Shown in pieces: positions 6,227 through 15,907 of a stretch of DNA of 64,000 bases. Made by a program: the position numbers and the translations under genes. How positions within the stretch are numbered: position 1 is the stretch's first letter; each line of letters opens with the position of its first letter. The notes under the pieces are model-generated. The model saw only the letters and a list, made by a program, of their open reading frames with translations. It ran no database searches and was not told the DNA's origin. Source of the stretch: Erodium maritimum (Eukaryota; Streptophyta; Magnoliopsida; Geraniales; Geraniaceae); assembly GCA_963921825.1 (NCBI GenBank), contig CAWUGU010000020.1:20885-84884 (forward strand), written 5' to 3'.

Positions 6227-7447
6227 TTATTTTTTATGGCTCATCTCGATTAAGCTCTTACCAATATTATCCACGGTATCCAGATAGTTTTCACGCTTAG
6301 CTTTAGCATCTTTAATCACTTCCTGAACAGCAAGACTTGTTTGAACTAAGTTAGTATGGACTGTTCTCAGAGTAGCGATTTCAACCAGTGGAGCATGTTT
6401 TAGTTTCTCTATAGCAATGGTATTGACTTTAGTTTGCTCAGAACCTTTTACCAACGCATCATTGAACGATCTTACTGTTTTATTGCTCACATTAAGAGCT
6501 TTCTCTTGTTGATGACCAATGATAAACTTAGCAAAGTTTATATTATATGCTGGAATAACTTTTTCAGTTAAATCATTAAAGTTATTAACTAACACTTCAG
6601 AGTTATCTCTTAAATTTGAGATCTCCGGCATCATCTGAGCAGAAATAGCAAGGAAACCATTTAAGTCCATTTGACGTTTTTCAAGAAGTTGAACTCTTCT
6701 TCTTGCTTTATTCATAATATTAGCTTCAGTCTGAGTCTCAGGAACGGGCCATTTCTCAAGCTCATCCTTCATGTATTCCAGAATACTAGATACTGTTTTC
6801 AGCTCTTCATTAGTCTGACGAGCATAGTTTTCGTTAACCTGTTCAAGATCATCGATGTTTTTAATAAGTTTGATCTGTTTATTTTTTTCATCATTTAGAA
6901 CATCACTTAAAGCGCTTATTTTAGCCTTTACTGTATCATAACGCGTAAAAAACTTTTCCTTAGCTTTCATCATTTTCATAAACATACCCGCCATGCCTTT
7001 TTTGTTTACAGAGGCAGGGTCGAGTTTCTTAGCTTCAAAAATCAACGCATTAAGACTTTCAATCATAGTTGAGTCCATGTTAGCACGTTGCTTATCCAGT
7101 AAGTTTTCAGTCAAACTCTTCATTAAATTATCTGAGTTGATAGATAAGTGCTTTATTTCATCTTCAGTCGGAAAAGAAGATAAATCAAAAGGAACACTTT
7201 CTTTCTTTAAATAAGCAGAAATACCTGTAGCTTCACTTTTCTCAGTAAACAAATCAGCACTATTGTTTTGCGCAGATAAGGCTTCGAACTCAGCTTCGCT
7301 AATCTGTCTTACTTTCCCTTTGGGCGTCTTTGTTCCCATCATTTTAAAAATTTTATTGTTTTTCTCATTTATCCAATAGGTTGAAACTTCAGAAAAATGA
7401 GAATTAACTTCTTGATATTCAACTTCTACTGTATTTCTATCTTTCAT
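6227..7447 (-). CDS. telA: TelA family protein (toxic anion resistance), 406 aa
   Basis: ATG at 7447 after AAAGGAAATAATTT. Length and layout match the TelA/KlaA/YaaN family: a disordered N-terminus, then a block starting VPFDLSSFPTEDEI, a long all-helical region with GMAGMFMKMMKAKEKFFTRYDTV-type sequence, EQVNENYARQTNEELK, and a C-terminal helical pair ending in KSLIEMSHKK. Family members are linked to tellurite resistance, colicin resistance and phage inhibition in ter-type clusters; their biochemistry is unresolved. Here it sits downstream of a DUF3686 ATPase and a flotillin, a setting that suggests a membrane-stress role. Confidence 0.85.
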   Translation of the reverse strand: MKDRNTVEVEYQEVNSHFSEVSTYWINEKNNKIFKMMGTKTPKGKVRQISEAEFEALSAQNNSADLFTEKSEATGISAYLKKESVPFDLSSFPTEDEIKHLSINSDNLMKSLTENLLDKQRANMDSTMIESLNALIFEAKKLDPASVNKKGMAGMFMKMMKAKEKFFTRYDTVKAKISALSDVLNDEKNKQIKLIKNIDDLEQVNENYARQTNEELKTVSSILEYMKDELEKWPVPETQTEANIMNKARRRVQLLEKRQMDLNGFLAISAQMMPEISNLRDNSEVLVNNFNDLTEKVIPAYNINFAKFIIGHQQEKALNVSNKTVRSFNDALVKGSEQTKVNTIAIEKLKHAPLVEIATLRTVHTNLVQTSLAVQEVIKDAKAKRENYLDTVDNIGKSLIEMSHKK

Positions 7448-7535
7448 AAATTATTTCCTTTATATCAACACTGTTATATTTATACCAATCTTATAATTTA
7501 TATTTAAAAAAATCAAAAATAATCATATTATATTT

Positions 7536-7553
7536 AAGGGGCATATGCCCCTT
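7536..7553 (-). terminator. palindromic hairpin after the DUF3686 ATPase gene
   Basis: AAGGGGCATATGCCCCTT is a perfect palindrome 10 bases after the stop codon. The T run that follows is interrupted by A's, so termination efficiency is uncertain. Confidence 0.6.
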
Positions 7554-7563
7554 ATATTATTTA

Positions 7564-10500
7564 TTAACTGAGTGATGGAAGCTTTCCAAGAACTTCAACA
7601 AGCAAATCTGAAATTCTATTCATAGCATCATCCTTACCATCAGCTTTGCCTTTCTTATACAAAGATTTAAGTTCTTCCCATCTTTGAGCATCCGTATCAT
7701 TTAGTGTCCCTGTGATTTCTTTAAACTTCAACAGGTTTTCTTCATTACTGCTTGTTAAGGTCTGAGACTCTGCCTGATAATGATCCATAATAAGATTTTT
7801 CACTTCGTTGTCATCCATAACTGGCACTAAGCGTTCTGTTATTTTTGCCATATTACGATATGAACCCTGAAGTTTAAATGGAGGCTCATTTCTGTATTCA
7901 TTATTCTGTGAAGCTGACGCAATATATTGCTGATTCACTTTAAGCACAACTTTTTGAATCATCTTCATCATTTTAACAACTTTAACCATTTCAGTCAGCT
8001 CTGTTGGACTATACTGATGTTCCATCTCAGTCGTATCAACTTCAATACCTTCAGCCATTCTAATGATACGGTAAATGTCATTCATGCTTCTATTCGCTAA
8101 TGGTGCAGTAACAGGATTGCTTACTATGGCATTTTCAATATAGCTTAACTCAAACACTTCTCTGTCATCACTCAGTATCTCACCCAAGTTATAGGTATCC
8201 GCACGGTTCGCCAACATATCAGGGATTTTGAAAACCTCACCTGATTCAGTATAAGGGTTTCCAGCCATTGCGATAGCGATACGTTTGTTTCTGAGGTTAT
8301 AAGTTTTTGACTGGCCTTCCCACACACCATCAATCGTCCTTGTTCCATCACAGAAAGAAATAAACTTCTGCAGGAACTCTGAGTTAGTATGCTGAATATC
8401 ATCTAAATATAAGAAGACATTCGAACTCATTTCAAACGCAAGGTTAATCTTCTCGATTTCTTTTCTTGCCGTAAGATTTGGAGCCTGCTCAGGATCAAGA
8501 GAAGTAACCTCATGACCAATTGAAGGACAGTTTACTTTGACAAATACCATACCTAACTTATTAACAATATATTCAATAAGCGTTGTTTTACCGTAGCCTG
8601 GTGGAGAGATAAGTAATAGCATACCCATTGTATCAGACTTTCTTTTACTTCCCGTCTCACCAATCTGCTTCGCCAAGTTTGCGCCAATCTTAGGGAAATA
8701 AGATTCAGAAATCAGCTTATTTTTAATGAAAGACGATAATGGTTTAGCTGAGAAATCACTCAGGTTTATTCTCTCTTTTTCATGTTGAAGGCTCTGGCGT
8801 TTAAACTTATCAACACCTTCATAGATAGGCATAACAACATCTCTATGATAAGCATTTCTCAACATGAAATCTTCAATAGTTAACTCAATCTGACCTTCTT
8901 TTATTTTATCATGATCGCCAAACAAGCCTTTAACGTTAATAATGTATTTAACGTCTCTTTCTTCCACTTTTCCAAATACAATTTTCTGAATAATGTAAAT
9001 CAGCGTTTCTTCAACAAGTGCCGTAGAAAGATTTTCTGTTTCGCAATAGGATTCCAAAATAGAACGAAGATCATCAATAATAATACATTTCTCATCAAAA
9101 CCAAGATTCTCATTTTCACTCAATCTTGACACCATATCATCAATAAACACAGAAATATCTTTTAATACTTTACTGTAAAACTCCACAACCTGAACAGATG
9201 TAGTTCCTGATTTACCAATATGATTTACTAAATAATCCAGAGATTCTGTATTGAAATCTTTTTCCGTATTCAGATCATCTTTAAGTTCATTAACAGCCTT
9301 ATTCAAAATAGTTTTTGATTTGATTCTTTCAAGTAGACCAAGACCATTTGAAATGTTTTTAACAATCTTCTCATCTACACTGCAAGTCTGCATTAGATAA
9401 GCATTAAGCCTATCTTTAGAAAGAAAGTTGAATTCCTGAACCTGTTGCTTTTCATGATACACAGCAGAAAGTATTTGGGCAGCATCTTCATCATGAATAC
9501 CTTTTATGTATCCTTCTTTATACAGGTTTCCACTATAATCCTGAACAAGATTCAATACAGAATAAATCTTTCCATTACGAGTTCCTTTATCTATAATCTC
9601 TTTTATCAAGATATCGTCAATGCCATTGCGACTATATTTGGCATCTTCAAGGATGGAATAAGCAAGATATTCACCACGATAAAGTGCTTTACTTTCAGAA
9701 ACAAGTTCATAATCCCAATAAGTATAGAGTTCTTTCTGAAGATTTTCAGTTGAAACTTTACGATAGAACTCTGTTCCCTGAATATGGGTGAACAGCTCAT
9801 CATTTTTTCTGACCAACACAATCTCAAATGCCTGCTTATTCACGGCAAATCGATGGCTACCAAGCTTAAGAACTGCGCCATTATCTTCAAAGATATCCTG
9901 ATCGTCTCTGACTTTTTTGATTAAGGCTGTTTCAACATTATTCAGTTTAGTCGCAAAATCCTCAGACTTACTAACATCACCTAAATCAGAGATTTCTTTT
10001 ATCAGCTTGCGTGTGCGAAGCACCATTCCATCCGTTAAGAAGAAAGAAGATAATGACTTGAGATCATTTATCTTAGAAGCCTTGCTACTAATGCTCTTTA
10101 GGCTCACCTCAATTGCTTTAGCGTGGTTATCTACTTTCTTCTGTAGAGTAGACTGAAGTTGCTGCCTATGCGTCTCAAAAGCGGTCTGAATGCTCTCTCG
10201 CTGCTTCTCAATAGCATCAACGAACTCTTGAGTATCAAACTCTGCAAAACGCGCCTCCATGCCTTCCAGCACAGAAAGAATATTGGCATACTCAGCATCT
10301 GTCGATTCAATGTTGTGAGCATTGTTTAATGAGTTCTTAAAAGACTGTTCAAGCAGTTTAGAGTGAGAGGCAAACTCAACCTTAGCTTCGTTAAATGCCA
10401 AATCTTTCTCTTTCTGTTTACCAACAGATTTAACTTGATTTAGCTTAGCGAAAATAGACGCAACTTTTTCAAGAATATTAGAAAGTAGAGTTGTATCTTC

Positions 10501-12447
10501 AAACTCAAGAGAGCCAATTTCCTGATTGATAACACTAAGCTGCTCTGTCAGAATATTAATGTTGTCATTGATATTTTTGACATCTTTATACTTATGCTCT
10601 TTCTCGATTGCTTTACGAGTATCTTCAATAGACTTCTCAAGATCTTTATACGTCTGATCCTGACCTAAGAGATCCACTATTTTGTTATTTACGAAAGAAC
10701 GACGCTCATTAGATTTTTCCTGAAGTTGCTTGATTTTATCCTGGTCAATGTAGCGCTCGTTTTTTAATGCCGATAGCTCACCCATATAACCGTTAATGTT
10801 AACGATAAGCGCCATCAAATGACTTAAATCATCATTTTTTACATATGTTGCATTATTTAACTCATTCATTTTCTTTTCAGCAGCGGCAAGCTTAGTTGCA
10901 GAAAAAGCCTTCAGCTCTTCTACTTTTTTAAACTCTTGAACCACCATTAGAGCAGTTTCTTTTACATCTTTCAACTTTTGCTGGAAGTTTAAGTTCGAGA
11001 ACTCTTTGAACCAGTGATATTTGTCATTTGCCGCATCAACCATACTGATCACTGTCTCATAAACAGGCACACTGATTTCTTTATTGCTAACAAAAGAAAT
11101 AATCGTGTTTAGATCACCAATAGCTTTTACCAGATCTGTATTTCCTATTTTCGATACACGCGTCTCGCTCTGATTTTTTGTCAGGCTATTATAGAAACGA
11201 TCACTATAAAAAGTAGTAGACCAAACCTGCAGGGCATGAATGGTTGAGGCTTCTCTATCCGATTCTTTTTTGCTTAACACCAGCACACCATTATCTAAAA
11301 GACTATAGCCATTAGCGATCATAGGCGCTGCTACAGCTTTGGTTACAATGTTATACTGATACAAATAATAAGCATTTTTCAAGGCGCTATAAAGCACATA
11401 CAGATAGTCTTCTCCGTTTGGAGAAGTCAAGGTTTTCAGATGGTAGGCACTTTTATCAACATTATCATAAACTTTATAAGAGCCATCTTTAAGGTAGAAG
11501 CCATTACTGAACAAAATACCGTTATCTTCAGGCAAAGGCACACCTGCGAAGCTCAGGCCATCAGCTTCAATCGCATTTTCGGTGATATTATCATAGATGA
11601 AATACTTTGATTTCTCTTTATATGGCTGGACTTTAATAAGAAATAGGCTACCTACCTGATGATAAGAAAATACGCCATTTTCAAGTGTCTGACGTGAATC
11701 TGACACTTCTGATTTCAAAAGCACATTACCGTCTATAGATTCTGTATCGCTTTTGTTTTTAATACGAATCGCACCGTTTGTATTGCTTACATAAACGGTA
11801 TCTTTAATATTAACCAGCGGATATTTACCAGAGACAAAAGATTTACGATCAAGCTCTTTCCATTTAAAGCCAAGCTCTGAGACATCTGCGAATAGTGATG
11901 TGCCGGAGTATTCACTTCTGTAGGTTAGGGAGCCATCTTTATTGATATCCCATGCAAATACCTTCAAGTCATTACTGCGCTCACCCACTTTGAAAGAAAC
12001 ATAAAGGCGAGTTTCTTTTCTGATGAACTGCATAAACTCTGCATGATTATAAAACTTAAAAAGCTTATTAACATCTTCAGCAAACTTATCTGAATAAAGA
12101 ACACTATTTTTCAAACTTGATTCTGATAATGACGCGTCACTATCCTGATTAACAGTATAAGCAGAAAAAACATCTTCAACGGTTAGAGGTGCTGATGCAC
12201 TTTTAGGCACGTTAAAGCCTAAAATCATTTCATTACCAAGTTTTACCATATCAACAGGATTCGCACTTACAGCAGTGTTCACATTGATGGTTTTAATGAT
12301 AGTCAAATCAGAAGATTTAAACTCAGCATTCCTTTCTGTATTTAAAAGGTCTACAGATTCTTTTAAAGCAGCAGTTTTTTCTTTGATTCTTCTTTTAATA
12401 ACTTCCAAAGAGGTTTGCTCTTGCTGAGATAAGTTTTCTTTATTCAT
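7564..12447 (-). CDS. giant AAA+ 'DNA repair ATPase' (DUF3686 type), 1627 aa
   Basis: ATG at 12447 after AAGGAAGAATTC. The N-terminal half (about residues 100-430) is strand-rich and repetitive, with SDLKVFAW, YLYVLYS and YYLYQYNI segments, as in the DUF3686 beta-propeller-like region. Long coiled coils follow at roughly 500-830. The C-terminal AAA+ domain has Walker A ISPPGYGKTT near residue 1282, Walker B VFLYLDDIQ near 1346 and an AMAGNPYTESG sensor-like strand. The size and order match bacterial 'DNA repair ATPase' proteins encoded next to YqiJ/YqiK and TelA. The repair label is historical; the actual substrate is unknown. It has its own promoter downstream of the flotillin terminator. 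Confidence 0.82.
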   Translation of the reverse strand: MNKENLSQQEQTSLEVIKRRIKEKTAALKESVDLLNTERNAEFKSSDLTIIKTINVNTAVSANPVDMVKLGNEMILGFNVPKSASAPLTVEDVFSAYTVNQDSDASLSESSLKNSVLYSDKFAEDVNKLFKFYNHAEFMQFIRKETRLYVSFKVGERSNDLKVFAWDINKDGSLTYRSEYSGTSLFADVSELGFKWKELDRKSFVSGKYPLVNIKDTVYVSNTNGAIRIKNKSDTESIDGNVLLKSEVSDSRQTLENGVFSYHQVGSLFLIKVQPYKEKSKYFIYDNITENAIEADGLSFAGVPLPEDNGILFSNGFYLKDGSYKVYDNVDKSAYHLKTLTSPNGEDYLYVLYSALKNAYYLYQYNIVTKAVAAPMIANGYSLLDNGVLVLSKKESDREASTIHALQVWSTTFYSDRFYNSLTKNQSETRVSKIGNTDLVKAIGDLNTIISFVSNKEISVPVYETVISMVDAANDKYHWFKEFSNLNFQQKLKDVKETALMVVQEFKKVEELKAFSATKLAAAEKKMNELNNATYVKNDDLSHLMALIVNINGYMGELSALKNERYIDQDKIKQLQEKSNERRSFVNNKIVDLLGQDQTYKDLEKSIEDTRKAIEKEHKYKDVKNINDNINILTEQLSVINQEIGSLEFEDTTLLSNILEKVASIFAKLNQVKSVGKQKEKDLAFNEAKVEFASHSKLLEQSFKNSLNNAHNIESTDAEYANILSVLEGMEARFAEFDTQEFVDAIEKQRESIQTAFETHRQQLQSTLQKKVDNHAKAIEVSLKSISSKASKINDLKSLSSFFLTDGMVLRTRKLIKEISDLGDVSKSEDFATKLNNVETALIKKVRDDQDIFEDNGAVLKLGSHRFAVNKQAFEIVLVRKNDELFTHIQGTEFYRKVSTENLQKELYTYWDYELVSESKALYRGEYLAYSILEDAKYSRNGIDDILIKEIIDKGTRNGKIYSVLNLVQDYSGNLYKEGYIKGIHDEDAAQILSAVYHEKQQVQEFNFLSKDRLNAYLMQTCSVDEKIVKNISNGLGLLERIKSKTILNKAVNELKDDLNTEKDFNTESLDYLVNHIGKSGTTSVQVVEFYSKVLKDISVFIDDMVSRLSENENLGFDEKCIIIDDLRSILESYCETENLSTALVEETLIYIIQKIVFGKVEERDVKYIINVKGLFGDHDKIKEGQIELTIEDFMLRNAYHRDVVMPIYEGVDKFKRQSLQHEKERINLSDFSAKPLSSFIKNKLISESYFPKIGANLAKQIGETGSKRKSDTMGMLLLISPPGYGKTTLIEYIVNKLGMVFVKVNCPSIGHEVTSLDPEQAPNLTARKEIEKINLAFEMSSNVFLYLDDIQHTNSEFLQKFISFCDGTRTIDGVWEGQSKTYNLRNKRIAIAMAGNPYTESGEVFKIPDMLANRADTYNLGEILSDDREVFELSYIENAIVSNPVTAPLANRSMNDIYRIIRMAEGIEVDTTEMEHQYSPTELTEMVKVVKMMKMIQKVVLKVNQQYIASASQNNEYRNEPPFKLQGSYRNMAKITERLVPVMDDNEVKNLIMDHYQAESQTLTSSNEENLLKFKEITGTLNDTDAQRWEELKSLYKKGKADGKDDAMNRISDLLVEVLGKLPSLS

Positions 12448-12482
12448 GAATTCTTCCTTATTTAATAAAATCGCTGGAGCGG

Positions 12483-12512
12483 ATTATAGCATAATTTTGT
12501 TATACAATACAA
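12483..12512 (-). promoter_or_regulatory. sigma70-type promoter of the DUF3686 ATPase gene
   Basis: On the minus strand TTGTAT is followed after 18 bases by TATAAT, which is preceded by TGC, giving an extended -10. The -10 lies about 36 bases before the ATG at 12447. Confidence 0.6.
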
Positions 12513-12518
12513 ATAAAA

Positions 12519-12538
12519 AAGGCTACCGGAGTAGCCTT
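12519..12538 (-). terminator. terminator of the NfeD-flotillin unit
   Basis: AAGGCTAC-CGGA-GTAGCCTT; on the minus strand it is followed by TTTTTTATTTG. It partly overlaps the promoter region of the next gene. Confidence 0.8.
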
Positions 12539-12557
12539 GAGTTAGTGTGTTGTTTGT

Positions 12558-14501
12558 TTATTCTGCTTTTAAGCCAAGCTTAGACATTAATCCAGCAGCT
12601 TTAGGTGAAGTCATAAGCTGTGCCAATGACATACTTAACAAGGAGTTTGGATGAACGTTAAGCTCTTTAGCAATATTTTTAATATCTTCAGGCAGGTCTT
12701 TCTCACCATTCAGATAAGGCTGTGCTACTTTGCTTAACAGATCGCTGCTGTTGATAAGGGCATCAACACGTGCTCCTGATTTCATACCATCCTGCATTCC
12801 TTTCAGGATACCACCATCACCAATAATCTTAATGTCTGCGTTTTTATACATTTCAGCATTAGCCGTTGCTGTTGTAATTCCGACTTTCTCTTCTTTCTCA
12901 ATAGTGCGGATAGCAGTTGCCTGAGTATTGTCGATATTCTTAAGGTTGATTTCATGCTGACGCACAGAATCAGGCAGTTTATCCATAACTTCATAACGCT
13001 TCTGCGTAATTTCAACTTCAGCCAGACCGATTTTTTCTTGCGTTTTCAGCAGTAGTTTCACCCACAATCTTGTCTGCTTCAGCAGTGCGCATTTTAACTT
13101 CTGCCTGCGCCAGACCTTCAGCCGCCAGTTCAACACGACGTGCTTCGGCTGTTGCGATTTTACCTTCTGCTTCAGTTTTAGCTTTTTTCAGGTTAACATC
13201 CATATTGGTCTGTTCAGTTTCAGCATTAAGGACTGCTTTCTCTTTATTAGCTGTTGCTGCCACAACGATTCTGGTTTTTTCTGCTTCGGCATCAGCTTCA
13301 GCTTCAGTAAGAATAACCTTCTTCTTACGCTCAGCATCTTTGAATGCATGAATATCTTTAGTTGCTTCTTCCTGCTCTGCGATGCTTTTCTCAATGCTTA
13401 CACGCTGAGCTTTAACTTCGGCAACGCCTTTGTTTTTCTCTTCGATAATCACATCATTTTCAAGCTGCTTCTGCTGGGCTTCTGTTTCAGTCTCGATTTT
13501 AGCAAGACGAACAACTTTCTCAACTTTCTGCTCTTCGACACCAACAACCTGTTTGTTTTGAACTTTAGCGACTTCTACATCACGCTCGTATTCTGACGAG
13601 TGATTTCGATTGCCTGATCAGCATTAATCTTAGCTTCTTCCTGACGCTTACGTTCAGCTTCTTCGCTTTCAACAGTAGCTGATCTCTCACGCGCCCTGAT
13701 AACTTTGATTTCACGTTCAGTTTTTGCTTTTTCTTCTTCGAGATTTTTATTCAACTGAAGACGACTCTGCTCACCTTTTGATTTTCTTTCAGTAGTCGCA
13801 GTAAGCGCATCTTCTTCAATCTGAGTAATACTGGTCAGTTTGGTAGCGGTGATACTCGTTACTTTTTCTTTACCCTGAATATCCAGAATGTTGTGGTCAT
13901 CAAGCTCATCTACCGGGAACTGCTCGATGCTTCTGATAGTTACGTCATCCAAAATAAAGCCATACAGGTCATCACTTAATACTCCTGCTACGCTTTCACG
14001 AAACTGATCACGATGATCCATTAGGTCAACGAAATCATAAAGTCTTGCTGCTGTTTTTAGGGCTTCAGACAGTTTAGAAACGAAAAACTCACCAAAGGCT
14101 TTAGGGTTAGTTAGTTGCTCTTGTGAGAAGCTCTGTGCGATTTTATCGACACTACTCGCATTTAAATAGAAGCTTACTTCAATATCAGCACGGATATTAT
14201 CTTTACAGTGAATACCTTTACCTATTTTTATAACTTGGCCTTCTGTTCTTACGGCGTTGCGCTCAGAACCAGAGTAAATATTTATCACTCTTCTTCCGAT
14301 TGAAAAACGCTGGAAGGTGTTAATAATAGGCCATACAAATGCGCCTGTTGCTGCAGTTACGATCTTACCATTCATTCTTTTAATAATAAGAATCTCAGAT
14401 GTTTCTTTAGCAACCTGATAACGACTTGCTAAAAATAGACCGATACACACTAATACTATGACTACTATCCCTACAGCAATCCACAAATTTGTATTCTCCA
14501 T
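12558..14501 (-). CDS. YqiK-type flotillin (SPFH) with two frame breaks
   Basis: Reading starts at ATG 14501. An N-terminal membrane helix (residues 6-26) is followed by an SPFH domain (YQVAKETSEILIIKRMNGK onward) and then long Ala/Glu coiled coils, ending in a flotillin-type LGLKAE tail at 12558. The frame is lost twice. Near 13591-13595 reading must move back one base, as if one G were missing. At the A6 run (13031-13036 on the plus strand) one base is extra. The two changes cancel, so the start and end share a frame and about 185 codons between lie in another. All three pieces still look like good flotillin sequence. Either sequencing error or recent mutation is likely. It follows the NfeD/YqiJ-like gene by about 70 bases, the standard pairing in bacteria. 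Confidence 0.78.
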
Positions 14502-14570
14502 ATTTCTATCCTCTGTTGTTTAATTTTCGGGAACATCTTAACACACATTGTTATCCAAACACAAAAATAA

Positions 14571-15209
14571 TTACACTTTTTCGCCTGTGTATACTTCAGT
14601 TTGAGTTATATCTCTGATTCTTTTCCCATTAACCAGAACTCTATCTCCTTTACTAACACCTTCAATATTATCAAGATATACATTAATATCGAACTCTCTG
14701 TTTTCCTGAGTTACTTTTATTACGACATAACCTTTAGCTTCTGCAATATATTTCACAACTCCCACTAGACCAACAATTTCAGCCGAAACACCAGAGTTGT
14801 TATTAATAAGAGTTGTAATAGGTTTTGTAATAATCGCTGTAAGATGACATGAACAAAAAAAGCAACCGCAAGTAAAAGCACACTGAGTAAAAACACTGAT
14901 CACGCCAGTAAATGAATCAATATAAGGGGTCACAAAAAAGCAAATAAGCGTTGTAAAGGCGCTCACCATGAATATGGTTAAAACCAATGGGACTTTACCC
15001 TTAAATCCGAGGAAAGACATAAGAGCATTGGTCGTTTCGACATCAATATGATGTGTGTCAGCACCAAAATGAGCATCTGCGGCTGCATCACCACCATGAA
15101 ACAACGCATGTTCCAGAGGAATAATAGACGACAAGAGGATCAATAAGATAGACACACAGAACGCAATGAAAGGTATAACGGTAGGAAAAGCAACTAGATT
15201 ATCAAGCAT
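14571..15209 (-). CDS. YqiJ/NfeD-like membrane protein with OB-fold tail, 212 aa
   Basis: ATG at 15209 after AAAGGAGTTTAT. Hydrophobic segments near residues 10-30, 75-95, 100-120 and a Cys-rich stretch (CAFTCGCFFCSC) are followed by a soluble strand-rich tail (about 145-212) with EIVGLVGVV and KGDRVLVNGKRI, typical of the OB-fold domain of YqiJ/NfeD proteins. These partner SPFH proteins at membranes; the adjoining downstream gene is exactly such a flotillin. A His/Asp-rich loop (residues 38-55) could bind metal, but that is speculative. It begins the minus-strand module. Confidence 0.8.
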   Translation of the reverse strand: MLDNLVAFPTVIPFIAFCVSILLILLSSIIPLEHALFHGGDAAADAHFGADTHHIDVETTNALMSFLGFKGKVPLVLTIFMVSAFTTLICFFVTPYIDSFTGVISVFTQCAFTCGCFFCSCHLTAIITKPITTLINNNSGVSAEIVGLVGVVKYIAEAKGYVVIKVTQENREFDINVYLDNIEGVSKGDRVLVNGKRIRDITQTEVYTGEKV

Positions 15210-15281
15210 AAATAAACTCCTTTGTTAATATTTTTCCGTAATATAATACATAAGGGGTGAATAATACAATTTTTTTAGAAA

Positions 15282-15307
15282 AAAAGGAAGCACTAAGGCT
15301 TCCTTTT
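15282..15307 (-). terminator. terminator downstream of the RHH-like gene
   Basis: AAAAGGAAGC-ACTAAG-GCTTCCTTTT, with A/T runs on both sides, so it could work in either direction. Confidence 0.75.
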
Positions 15308-15502
15308 CTTTAACATCCATTGTTATTGGTGAATTTCTCTCTCTTTCTAAGCTTGGTAATCCATTACACCCTAAGCATCATATTTTATAATCCATGTTAT
15401 CAATGATACTTCTAAACAAGCCTCAACGTCCTGTAAACTCACGTCCTACACAAATGATAGGATAAGGACCTTCTTTGTCAAGACAATTCCTAATATAAAT
15501 AT
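15308..15502. other. intergenic stretch without a supported gene
   Basis: No frame with a start and ribosome site was found. A minus-strand stop-terminated frame (15423 to about 15510) ends in the well-formed peptide GPYPIICVGREFTGR but has no start. It may be the remnant of a gene tail. Confidence 0.4.
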
Positions 15503-15760
15503 TTATTCTGCTTTTTTAGCCGGATGGAGATTAGTGAGAATCTTCATATTAAGTTTACAGAATATATTATTTTCCTTATTAACCGAACCAACCTCATCAC
15601 CTTCAACACTTTTTTGAACTGCCCATTGAAGAACCGCAAGGCTATAGTTAATCACATCTTCTTTTGACTGAAGACCTAGTTGCCCTTGAAGATCTTCAAC
15701 GGATTTAGCTCCATGATTAGTCAGAACGACTTGATGATGTAAAATATCTTCGCTATTCAT
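15503..15760 (-). CDS. ribbon-helix-helix-like small protein, 85 aa
   Basis: ATG at 15760 after AGAGGGAAAA. The central stretch SKEDVINYSLAVLQWAVQ matches the helix pattern common in CopG/ribbon-helix-helix proteins (a DVI..ALALLxWAV motif), followed by a Glu-Gly turn and a strand. A strand of the right kind before the helix is only weakly visible. It could be a small DNA-binding regulator; no operator or partner toxin is evident next to it. Confidence 0.55.
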   Translation of the reverse strand: MNSEDILHHQVVLTNHGAKSVEDLQGQLGLQSKEDVINYSLAVLQWAVQKSVEGDEVGSVNKENNIFCKLNMKILTNLHPAKKAE

Positions 15761-15871
15761 TTTTCCCTCTTATTTGTTGTTTACACTCTGTAAATATTAC
15801 ACTAAAAAAATAAAAAACAAAATTTTTATAAAGATTTAGAACAAAAGCTTTTTCCTGATCGTGATATACGT

Positions 15872-15877
15872 TATAAT
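15872..15877 (+). promoter_or_regulatory. possible -10 element of the CCA-adding enzyme gene
   Basis: TATAAT stands 30 bases before the ATG at 15908, with no clear -35 box. The gene also has AAAAAAGGAATCATAA before its start. Confidence 0.35.
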
Positions 15878-15907
15878 GAAATCATTAATCTAAAAAAGGA
15901 ATCATAA

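Noticed and set aside
13070-13596. Antisense frames over the flotillin coiled coil
   Set aside because: Ala/Ser-rich and Phe-rich shadows of the Ala/Glu coding strand, with no ribosome sites.
12558-14501. Programmed frameshifting in the flotillin gene
   Set aside because: The first site has no slippery heptamer or downstream structure that I can see, and two opposite shifts would be needed; error or mutation is simpler.
15423-15510. Short minus-strand peptide ending GPYPIICVGREFTGR
   Set aside because: No start codon; blocked upstream by a stop in the same frame. Kept only as a possible remnant.
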